A stretch of DNA of 64,000 nt from Pedobacter nutrimenti (GTDB lineage Bacteria; Bacteroidota; Bacteroidia; Sphingobacteriales; Sphingobacteriaceae). Made by a program: the position numbers and the translations under genes. Position 1 is the first letter of the stretch. The number at the start of each line of letters is the position of its first letter. Shown in pieces: positions 33,794-40,731 of the stretch. The DNA is taken from NCBI RefSeq assembly GCF_003208655.1, contig NZ_QKLU01000007.1, forward strand, positions 1 through 64,000. Reading direction: 5' to 3'. Under the pieces are notes generated by a model. The model worked only from the letters and a program-made list of their open reading frames with translations. It did no database searches and was not told the origin of the DNA.

Positions 33794-34699
33794 ATGGGAG
33801 AATATTCAAAACGTGTAGGAGAAGTAGGCGAAACAGTAGTAGCGGATTTTTTAGCCCTTATAGGATGGATAAATCCTTTAAGAAATGATGATATTGATAG
33901 TATTGATACCGAGTTCAGAAAAAGAACAAATGGGATAGATGGATATTTTCATTACGTTAATCCTATGGTGAGCAGCACAATTGAAAATGTCATCTATTCA
34001 TCAAAATATAGCACAGATCCTTATCCTGTATCACAAGTAACAACACAATTTAAAGAGCGATATCTTGAATTAGCTAAGGCAATTGAATCCTTTAAAAAGT
34101 CTGAGTTAAAACAATACACAATAAATCTTCACCAGAACATTGACACACATTTCGATCGAGGTGTTTTGTTTTGGTTGAACAATTCAGGAACAGGTGAGAA
34201 CGATTTAGTAAGTCGATTATCTCGGATTGAGTTAAATACAGGGGTAAATCACGACGGCATTTTTTTAGTTGACAATAAACGGATTGAGTTCATATATGAT
34301 TCGATTTGTTTTGCTCAATTGAAATATCGTCTACACAATATTGACTTTGTTTATTTCAACAATGGGCTAAATAATGATGACCGAAATCCACGAAACGGGA
34401 GAGTTATGCCGATTCAGTACATTAACTCAAGTATATTACCATTGAGAGCATCAAAGGAGAATGAAACAACTATCATTATAAATGCAATCGACAATTTTGA
34501 TAGAGATGATTTGATGAAATACATGGGAATAGCAAAAAATATTGGCTGTAATGCACAAGGAGCGACATTAATTGGCTTTCCGGACTATTCAGAAACTGAA
34601 CATTTGCCAACGGTAAACAACATTAAGCAAATATTCAATGATGCCTCTTTTACTTCGCAGTTAGAAGTAGTAAATTATAATAACCCTATTTTACGTTAG
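33794..34699 (+). CDS. GapS4a-like protein, PD-(D/E)xK nuclease-type N-terminus
   Basis: The 301-residue protein starts MGEYSKRVGEVGETVVADFL, then LIGW, which fits the first helix of restriction-endonuclease-like folds. NGIDGYFHY holds a candidate catalytic Asp49. The next strand, ENVIYSSKYS, would carry the E-x-K motif, but reads Ser69-Ser70-Lys71. The sequence resembles my recollection of GapS4a, one protein of the two-gene GAPS4 anti-phage system from Vibrio. It is followed 4 bases later by a GapS4b-like gene. Nuclease activity is inferred; loss of the acidic residue makes a non-cleaving DNA binder an alternative. Confidence 0.65.
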   Translation: MGEYSKRVGEVGETVVADFLALIGWINPLRNDDIDSIDTEFRKRTNGIDGYFHYVNPMVSSTIENVIYSSKYSTDPYPVSQVTTQFKERYLELAKAIESFKKSELKQYTINLHQNIDTHFDRGVLFWLNNSGTGENDLVSRLSRIELNTGVNHDGIFLVDNKRIEFIYDSICFAQLKYRLHNIDFVYFNNGLNNDDRNPRNGRVMPIQYINSSILPLRASKENETTIIINAIDNFDRDDLMKYMGIAKNIGCNAQGATLIGFPDYSETEHLPTVNNIKQIFNDASFTSQLEVVNYNNPILR

Positions 34700-34703
34700 T
34701 ACT

Positions 34704-35840
34704 ATGGAAAAGTTAGAAGTAAATAAGCATATCCCTTTTGGAGCAACTCTTCAGGACGTTTTAAATCATCCGTCATTATCCGACACAAAATTGAAATACT
34801 TGCTCAGACTGCGTGGAATTTATTTAGAGGATTCAAAGAATAATGATACATATCCAATTTTATTGTCAACAATACTTTCTCCGAGTGAATTTGAATATAT
34901 TAAAGAAAACATTCGAGGAAAAGAATTAAACCAAAAAATTCTTTCAAGACCTTTAGCCTGGCATAATACAGATGATCTCATTAAAGTTGTTCCTGACAAG
35001 ATTGATTTAAAGGAAATTATAAGAACAGCGGATTCACGACAGGCTGTTATTTCGCAAACCAATTTTGCAATGGTTGAAGGAAATCCAAACAAAGTGAAAA
35101 TGCAATTTAGATGTCAAACGAATAATTATAATTCTGGCTGGTATAGAACTAAAAATGAGTATGATGGAGAAATTGTCTTAGAGAAGGTACAAGAAAATGA
35201 CAAGGTATATCTAAGAATGATTTACACCTCTCCTGAAACTCAAACAATTGCGGATTTGGGTGTTAAGCATTTGGTTAATGAGTTTAAAAGTAAAAACTAT
35301 ACTAAACCAAATACAGACGTTGAAAGAATCTTGTATAGCAATTTCACAAATGAAGAAAGGATTAAATTTTTTTTAAGTCTAACTGATAGTTCTGAAATTT
35401 TTGAATTTCAAAGAGCCACAGATTTGGATATTGCTCCTGATAGAACTATGGAAATGCCAATTGAAATTGCCAAGTTAATGACGGGTAAAGTAAATACTTT
35501 AAAAATAAATGGCGAAACACTACATGAACATTATTTGATTAATGAAAATGAGAATCATAAATATATTGAGTTAGCCTCAGTTGAAGCTCTTTACAATTTT
35601 TCCTATCATGCCGCTGAAGGGAACTGCGTAGTTCAATTTGGCTTCAACGGATATTTCAAAAAACGACTTAGCAACATTGAATTTTCAATAGATGTTTCAA
35701 CCGTTAATCTTAAAGATGAATATAAAGGAGTAAACAAAGATAAAGTGAGGTTATTTTTATTACAAGAATTTGAAAAATTCAAAATGGAAAAATATAATTT
35801 ACTGAAATCTCAACCACATTCTGTACAACATACGACATAA
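34704..35840 (+). CDS. GapS4b-like partner protein
   Basis: The 378-residue soluble protein begins EVNKHIPFGATLQDVLNHPS, then LKYLLRLRGIYL, an N-terminal helical pattern that I associate with GapS4b. The middle is beta-rich (MQFRCQTNNYNSGWYRTKNE) and the C-terminal part is mixed. I see no Walker, nuclease or membrane motif. It lies 4 bases after the GapS4a-like gene and 3 bases before the next gene, so it is surely cotranscribed. The assignment depends on memory of the family and on gene order. Confidence 0.6.
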   Translation: MEKLEVNKHIPFGATLQDVLNHPSLSDTKLKYLLRLRGIYLEDSKNNDTYPILLSTILSPSEFEYIKENIRGKELNQKILSRPLAWHNTDDLIKVVPDKIDLKEIIRTADSRQAVISQTNFAMVEGNPNKVKMQFRCQTNNYNSGWYRTKNEYDGEIVLEKVQENDKVYLRMIYTSPETQTIADLGVKHLVNEFKSKNYTKPNTDVERILYSNFTNEERIKFFLSLTDSSEIFEFQRATDLDIAPDRTMEMPIEIAKLMTGKVNTLKINGETLHEHYLINENENHKYIELASVEALYNFSYHAAEGNCVVQFGFNGYFKKRLSNIEFSIDVSTVNLKDEYKGVNKDKVRLFLLQEFEKFKMEKYNLLKSQPHSVQHTT

Positions 35841-35843
35841 AAG

Positions 35844-36890
35844 ATGAATAATATAGATTTTACCCAAGTAGAAATAGAGAAAATTATTACGCACCAAATT
35901 GGAAATAAATTACGAGATGAAAAATATAGTCTTTCTAATGAAGAATCGCTCTTAGCATCGGACACGAAAAACTATCTTTTAAAATATTTCTTATCCCTTT
36001 TAAAAACAGAAGAACTTTACAAATTTACCCATGCAGTAAATATTGAGATGAATGAAGTGTTTACTTTAGCTAAGCAGATATTTTCAGATCCAAATTCTTT
36101 TATCTCAAATTCTCAAAGTATAGCAAAATTACTTTATGAACAGTCAATGCACCCCAAAATAAAAGAAGGGCAACTCAATATTTCACTATTCGACAATATA
36201 ATTATAGAAGATGAGGTTGTTAATGTACTTGGCATTTTCAAATCAGAAACACCTTCTCCATTTATTCAGATGAAGAAGCAAAGATCGAATTATAATATTG
36301 TACATGAAATTGGATTCGATTTGAAAAGCATGGATAAAGGCTGTTTGATTTTCAATACAACTGCCGAAACAGGATATAAAATTTTAATTATTGATAATGC
36401 AAGCAAATCAAACGAAGCACAATATTGGAAAGATGAGTTTCTTAATGTGAGCATTATCAAGGATGAATACCATCAAACCAACCAATTTTTAGGAATAGCC
36501 AAACAGTTTGTAACAAAGCAATTAGATGAAGACTTTGAGTTGAGTAAAGCCGATAAAATTGATTTTTTAAATCGATCTGTGGACTATTTTAAAAAGAATG
36601 AGACATTTAATAAAGAGGAGTTTGAAGAGGAAGTGTTTGGAGACAACAATGTTATTGAATCGTTTAGAAAGTTCGATCAAACTTACAGACAGGAAAATGA
36701 GGTAGAATTAGCAGATAGCTTCCCAATATCTTCCCAAGCTGTAAAAAAACAATCTCGTGTTTTCAAAAGCGTACTAAAACTTGACCGAAATTTCGACATA
36801 TATATTCATGGGAATAAAGATCTTATTGAAAAGGGTGTTGAGAAAGATGGTAGGAAGTATTACAAAATCTATTACGAGGAAGAAAAGTAG
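35844..36890 (+). CDS. Nucleoid-associated protein, NdpA/NA37 (YejK) type
   Basis: The 348-residue protein has several hallmarks of PF04245: IAKLLYEQSMHPKIKEGQLN near residues 90-115, VVNVLGIFKSE, MDKGCLIFNTT, YWKDEFLNVSIIKDEYHQTN and, near the end, FKSVLKLDRNFDIYIHGN. YejK-type proteins are DNA-associated and conserved in many bacteria, but their role is unclear. Here it is third of four closely packed genes between a GapS4-like pair and a HEPN gene. I infer it binds phage or self DNA in a defence complex. Confidence 0.85.
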   Translation: MNNIDFTQVEIEKIITHQIGNKLRDEKYSLSNEESLLASDTKNYLLKYFLSLLKTEELYKFTHAVNIEMNEVFTLAKQIFSDPNSFISNSQSIAKLLYEQSMHPKIKEGQLNISLFDNIIIEDEVVNVLGIFKSETPSPFIQMKKQRSNYNIVHEIGFDLKSMDKGCLIFNTTAETGYKILIIDNASKSNEAQYWKDEFLNVSIIKDEYHQTNQFLGIAKQFVTKQLDEDFELSKADKIDFLNRSVDYFKKNETFNKEEFEEEVFGDNNVIESFRKFDQTYRQENEVELADSFPISSQAVKKQSRVFKSVLKLDRNFDIYIHGNKDLIEKGVEKDGRKYYKIYYEEEK

Positions 36891-36895
36891 AAAGT

Positions 36896-37696
36896 ATGGC
36901 AAGTATTAAACGTCCAATGTTTGAAGCGCATGTGTTGGAGGGATTATGTAAAACTATTGGAGATGCTTCGGATGGTTTGACAGGTACGGAAATAGGGCAA
37001 ATTCTATTGAACGCAAACATCCCGGATGTTGACCCTCAAAACACAAAATGGAGAAGACTGTATTCTGCATTTGCTGATTGGCAGAATAAAAATCAATGTT
37101 CAAATCATATACTAAGATTTGTGCAAGATGCTTTGCAACCTGTTCGGTATATTGGGAAAGAAGAAATTTTTCATAACCGCAGATTAGAGGTTAATAAACG
37201 TTTAGCGTTTATAGGTACAGAACTCACAGAGCAAGGTAAATTCAGATTAGTTGAAAAAGCTACAACAATCGCAGAAGCCGAACAACGTGCCAGCCGCTTA
37301 AAACATAAGTTGGAAAGCAGGAATGTTCATGCTGCGATATTTGAATATTGTAAGGCTGAACTATTGGTTGAAAACTACTTTCATTCTGTTTTTGAGGCTA
37401 CCAAAAGTATTGCAGACCGTTTAAGGAAAATGACCGGGCTTTATGCAGATGGCAATGCTTTAGCAGAAACTTCATTTTCTACCAGTAATCCGTTGGTTAA
37501 AATCAATCACTTAAAAACGGATACGGATAGAAGCGAGCATTTAGGATTATGCAACTTGATTAAAGGTATGTTTGGCTTAATTAGAAACTCTACGGCGCAC
37601 GAACCTAAAATCAAATTTGAAATTACCGAAGACGAGGCTTTGGATATTTTGAATACCATATCCTACATTCATAAAAGACTTGATAAAGCGATATAA
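36896..37696 (+). CDS. TIGR02391 (Ymh) family protein with HEPN-type Rx4H motif
   Basis: The 266-residue protein matches TIGR02391: an N-terminal helical region with DGLTGTEIGQILLNANIPDV, and a C-terminal helical domain with LGLCNLIKGMFGLIRNSTAH. Arg230-Asn-Ser-Thr-Ala-His235 is the Rx4H motif of HEPN RNases. Such proteins are linked to mobile elements and abortive infection. The gene is 5 bases after the nucleoid-protein gene. I infer a toxic RNase effector, but TIGR02391 genes also occur alone, so it may be a passenger. Confidence 0.8.
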   Translation: MASIKRPMFEAHVLEGLCKTIGDASDGLTGTEIGQILLNANIPDVDPQNTKWRRLYSAFADWQNKNQCSNHILRFVQDALQPVRYIGKEEIFHNRRLEVNKRLAFIGTELTEQGKFRLVEKATTIAEAEQRASRLKHKLESRNVHAAIFEYCKAELLVENYFHSVFEATKSIADRLRKMTGLYADGNALAETSFSTSNPLVKINHLKTDTDRSEHLGLCNLIKGMFGLIRNSTAHEPKIKFEITEDEALDILNTISYIHKRLDKAI

Positions 37697-37702
37697 ACAA
37701 AA

Positions 37703-37729
37703 GGGAGCTGTCTTTTCAGACAAACTCCC
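37703..37729. terminator. Hairpin at the convergent junction of the defence module and traD
   Basis: GGGAG/CTCCC plus TGTCT/AGACA form a nested stem with a TTTC loop, overlapping the traD stop codon. There is no T-run on either strand, so termination may be weak. Confidence 0.5.
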
Positions 37730-38354
37730 CAATGTCGAAACCCTCTAAATCCTTATTCCGCACGTTGGAAGAATTGAAATCCGCTCTGGCGGGGAGGCTT
37801 TTATCCAGCAGCTCCGCAATCTTTCGTGAAGCCCCCTCTATGGAGTTTTCGAGCAAGCTAAACAATTCGGTTCCCTGTATTCGCTGAACGATGTCTACCG
37901 CTTTTTGTTGAGAGGCAGGTTCCAGCACGTCTTGCTGAAGCAATGCCCCCACGGTTGTCAGTTCCTCGTAGGTAACCCCTGTGGCAAACCCATTGTCGCT
38001 GTTCGGTAATCCCTGTTCTTGCCATTCCTCGTCCTCACTCTCAAAATCGGAAACAGGTTCACTCCCAAAAACTTCATCCAATTCCTCCTGCGGAATTTCC
38101 CTCGCAAAACCTGCTTCGTTGGTTTCTGCTTCAAAATTATCAGGTATATCAGCCTTTTTATCAAATTGGCGTTTCGTGGCACTTGTTGGCACTATGTGTC
38201 GCTTTACAGGCTTTGGCTTGCCCATTATTTCCGATAAATCGGGATTTACCGCAGGATGTTGAGGCTTGCTTTTCACCACCTTTTTGATGATGATTTTATC
38301 CTTTGCCAGCAGCACAATAACAATCAGCAGGCAGATAACAATTATTATTTCCAT
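37716..38354 (-). CDS. traD: TraD-like conjugal transfer protein
   Basis: I chose ATG 38354 (212 residues); the TTG two codons upstream is less likely. The protein has one N-terminal membrane helix (IIIVICLLIVIVLLA) and a long charged cytoplasmic part, with an acidic middle (FESEDEEWQE) and a C-terminal helix-rich segment. It matches the TraD proteins that lie between DUF3408 genes and traE in Bacteroidota elements. It is the third gene of the traA-traB-traD block, which here is cut off from traE by the plus-strand module. Confidence 0.75.
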   Translation of the reverse strand: MEIIIVICLLIVIVLLAKDKIIIKKVVKSKPQHPAVNPDLSEIMGKPKPVKRHIVPTSATKRQFDKKADIPDNFEAETNEAGFAREIPQEELDEVFGSEPVSDFESEDEEWQEQGLPNSDNGFATGVTYEELTTVGALLQQDVLEPASQQKAVDIVQRIQGTELFSLLENSIEGASRKIAELLDKSLPARADFNSSNVRNKDLEGFDIGEFV

Positions 38355-38365
38355 AATCAAATACT

Positions 38366-38779
38366 TTAAAATATGGGTTTAAATTTCTCATTAAAATCAT
38401 CGGTGATGGCTTTCTCAAACTGTTCAAAATGGTGTTCGAGAATATTGTCCAAATAAGCATACAGGGGTATTTTATCCTCACCGATAACCTGTACAATACG
38501 GGAAAGCCGTTCGTGATATTCCTGCCGGATGTAAATGCTTTTATCACCCCTGCGGGTCATGGTATGACCATTGAGGAAACGCTCACCGTAACTGAACCCG
38601 GAAACTTTCTTTTGACGGGTACGCTCCTTAGATGCGGGCTTTTCGTCTATCAACTCCTTTTGTTCTGCCTGGGGTTCCTCCGTTGCTTTTTCAGGCTTTT
38701 TTGTTTCACCCGCCATTATGGACATGATGTATGCCTCGTCTATCGGGGCATTTGTTTTTTTCTTATTCTCATTTTCCAT
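38366..38779 (-). CDS. DUF3408 conjugal transfer protein (TraB/TraC type)
   Basis: The 137-residue protein has a charged, disordered N-terminal half and a C-terminal DUF3408 domain: TMTRRGDKSIYIRQEYHERL, then VIGEDKIPLYAYLDNILEHHF. The fold is likely ribbon-helix-helix-like, as in accessory DNA-binding proteins next to ParA. It lies 5 bases after traA and 11 bases before traD. It probably works with TraA in transfer control or DNA positioning. Confidence 0.88.
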   Translation of the reverse strand: MENENKKKTNAPIDEAYIMSIMAGETKKPEKATEEPQAEQKELIDEKPASKERTRQKKVSGFSYGERFLNGHTMTRRGDKSIYIRQEYHERLSRIVQVIGEDKIPLYAYLDNILEHHFEQFEKAITDDFNEKFKPIF

Positions 38780-38784
38780 AGCCG

Positions 38785-39552
38785 TTACAATTTGACGGTT
38801 CTTAAAAACTCTACCATAAACAAATCCAGCCCGCAGGCTTTCATCAATCTTTCATCGGGAGGTAATAATGTGGAGCGGAAAACGGTCTTTGCGGTAGCTT
38901 CGCTTTCCTTGCGAAAGCGTTTGCTGTCTGCAATGCGGGTTTCCATCGTTTGCAGCCCAACTTCATTGATGATATTTCCATAGGCTTCATACAGGTGCGA
39001 TTTTTCCCGTCCGTCCACCTGGTTCCAAAATAACCGTATCGTTTCGATGCAAGTCTGTCCCCGTTTCATCAAAACATTGGTCAGAACATCGGTAAAGCTC
39101 AATGTACTTTCCATCACTACACGGTCTGCCGTGATAGGTGAAAAGATATGTTGCATTCCTGCCAGCGTATTGAGCAAGCCGGGGGTGTTCACAGTTCCCG
39201 GTAAGTCGAAGAAAACCACATCCACCGGGACATCGGAAGATTGTAAAAATGCCTCCGCATCCCTTAAAGCATTGTCTGCCTTGCTCTGCAATACCGGATA
39301 TGCTTTTTTGTTAATGGTCGTGAACTGGCGGTACGCCAGTCTTTTCAGGATTTCGCTTTTCATCACCGTTTTTAAATCCCGTTCCCGCATCTGCCAAAGA
39401 CTGTGCTGTGGGTAATCACAATCAAATACGACCACGTTATACCCCATGCGGTAATGGAGTATGCTTGCAGTGATGGTGGTAAAAGTGCTTTTACCCACGC
39501 CTCCTTTTTGGCTGGAAAAAGCAATGAATCGGGTTTTGTTTTTTGTTTCCAT
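38785..39552 (-). CDS. traA: ParA family ATPase TraA
   Basis: The 255-residue protein has the deviant Walker A motif SSQKGGVGKSTFTT (about 13-26), the YNVVVFDCDYPQHS motif and the VDVVFFDLPGTVNT Walker B region, as in ParA/MinD ATPases. It is the first gene of the tra region in CTnDOT-type elements and is encoded with a DUF3408 protein. It could have a role in positioning the excised element or the transfer complex. Confidence 0.92.
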   Translation of the reverse strand: METKNKTRFIAFSSQKGGVGKSTFTTITASILHYRMGYNVVVFDCDYPQHSLWQMRERDLKTVMKSEILKRLAYRQFTTINKKAYPVLQSKADNALRDAEAFLQSSDVPVDVVFFDLPGTVNTPGLLNTLAGMQHIFSPITADRVVMESTLSFTDVLTNVLMKRGQTCIETIRLFWNQVDGREKSHLYEAYGNIINEVGLQTMETRIADSKRFRKESEATAKTVFRSTLLPPDERLMKACGLDLFMVEFLRTVKL

Positions 39553-39988
39553 TTTCTATTCTGTTTTAAAATTTAATTCTGTTTGTACTGCCTGCAATCC
39601 TGCGGGATGGCTTTCTTGATAGCGTGTTATCCTGCATGAAATAATACTGTCATGCTATCCCGATGGAACTCCGGCTATCAGGCAAACAACCTTTCTGCCT
39701 GTCGTGCCGACCATCTTGCATTTCTGCTGTCACGCTTGCAAGCCGTTTCCTTTGTGAGCTGTCATGCCACCTTGCAGCCCAACATGAAAGCCGTCCTGCT
39801 TTCTTTCAGGTGTGCCAGCCTGCCGGACTGAATGCTATCAGACATTCTTAGGTTCCTGCAATCTTGTATGCTGTCTTTCTGAACTGCCAACCGGAATGAA
39901 TGCCTGCCAACACGCTTGCCTGAATGCTATCACAAAGGAGCGGGTTATTTTATCGCATTGCTGCGAAGTGGTAGCTATTGGCGTTCTG

Positions 39989-40006
39989 TGGCAGTGTTTG
40001 GCAGTG
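39989..40006. repeat. Tandem TGGCAGTG repeat upstream of mobA
   Basis: Two TGGCAGTG copies with a 10-base period, as at 33353-33370 upstream of traE. Both pairs lie in gaps between divergent transcription units of transfer genes. Confidence 0.55.
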
Positions 40007-40139
40007 TGCAACAGGGTGATGCTTCGGGAAAGCTGCACTTATTTTGTAGTTGCATCAATGCAACAGGAGAATGGAAAAATCATTGGAGATAAGAGGCTAT
40101 AAGTGGAACGGCTCTAAGTCGTTTTTTTCTGCTTTATCC

Positions 40140-40161
40140 AATCCGTCCCGCAGGGCGGATT
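40140..40161. terminator. Hairpin with T-run in the oriT region
   Basis: AATCCGTCC pairs with GGGCGGATT (one G-T pair) across a CGCA loop and is followed by TTTTCTGTT. It could terminate a leader transcript entering the mob genes. Confidence 0.6.
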
Positions 40162-40180
40162 TTCTGTTCAACCGAACAGA

Positions 40181-40234
40181 GCAAGTTATGTTTTTAGCTG
40201 CTTGAAATGCTTTCCGCAGCTAAAAACAACTTGC
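40181..40234. repeat. 19-bp interrupted inverted repeat, candidate oriT/nic-flanking structure
   Basis: GCAAGTT plus GTTTTTAGCTGC (2-base bulge between them) pairs perfectly with GCAGCTAAAAAC plus AACTTGC. The loop is 14 bases. It ends 41 bases before the mobA ATG. Such long inverted repeats next to mob genes are usual at relaxase recognition sites. Confidence 0.6.
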
Positions 40235-40251
40235 CATTGCATGGAGCCGGA

Positions 40252-40275
40252 AAACCCCCTCCGAAGTCGGGGTTT
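40252..40275 (+). promoter_or_regulatory. Hairpin abutting the mobA start codon
   Basis: AAACCCC pairs with GGGGTTT across a 10-base loop and the right arm ends directly at the ATG at 40276. It could sequester the ribosome-binding region, or be part of the oriT fold. If mobA starts at ATG 40288 the hairpin would lie in the leader. Confidence 0.5.
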
Positions 40276-40731
40276 ATGGAAATTGTAATGGATAGAGATA
40301 TGGACGACAAGAAAAGAAATCAAATAAGCAAAGGTGGTCGCAAGCCTAAGAATGACCCTGCAACCCACCGCTATTCGATTAGCCTGAACGATACGGAAAA
40401 CGCACAGTTCCTTACGTTGTTCGAGCAATCGGGAATGAAAGTAATGGCGCATTTTATTACTGCCTGCATCTTTCAGAAAACAATTAAGACAGTAAAAATT
40501 GATATGGATGCCGTAGAATTTCATACAAGGCTCACCAGTTTTTACAGCCAGTTCAGAGCCGTTGGTGTGAACTACAACCAAATCGTGAAGATATTGTACC
40601 GCAATTTTTCGGAGAAAAAAGCATCTGCTTACCTCTTTAAACTGGAAAAACAGACGGCAGAAATGGCGGACTTGTGCCGGAAAGTAATTGAACTGACACA
40701 GGAATTTGAGAAAAAACACTTGCAAAAATGA
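40276..40731 (+). CDS. mobA: MobA mobilisation accessory protein
   Basis: I read 151 residues from ATG 40276; ATG 40288 and 40303 are alternatives. The N-terminus is basic (KRNQISKGGRKPKNDPA). A ribbon-helix-helix-like segment (HRYSISLNDTENAQFLTLFE) follows, then a helical C-terminal part. It matches Bacteroidota MobA proteins that bind oriT and assist the MobB relaxase. The gene overlaps mobB by 4 bases. Confidence 0.82.
   Translation: MEIVMDRDMDDKKRNQISKGGRKPKNDPATHRYSISLNDTENAQFLTLFEQSGMKVMAHFITACIFQKTIKTVKIDMDAVEFHTRLTSFYSQFRAVGVNYNQIVKILYRNFSEKKASAYLFKLEKQTAEMADLCRKVIELTQEFEKKHLQK

Larger units (their letters stand above)
39553..40275. other. Non-coding oriT-like region between traA and mobA
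   Basis: This 723-bp gap between divergent traA and mobA has no credible gene. It is full of short repeats: CTGAATGCTATCA at 39828 and 39920 (92 apart), multiple GCCTGC and CACGCTTGC words and the tandem TGGCAGTG pair. Near mobA there are three hairpins (40140, 40181, 40252). Position next to the relaxase genes and the dense symmetry fit an origin of transfer. Confidence 0.55.

Noticed and set aside
39663..39851. 62-residue frame in the oriT region
   Set aside because: Cys/Leu-rich translation of repeated GCCTGC-type words, with no start context; better explained as non-coding repeats.
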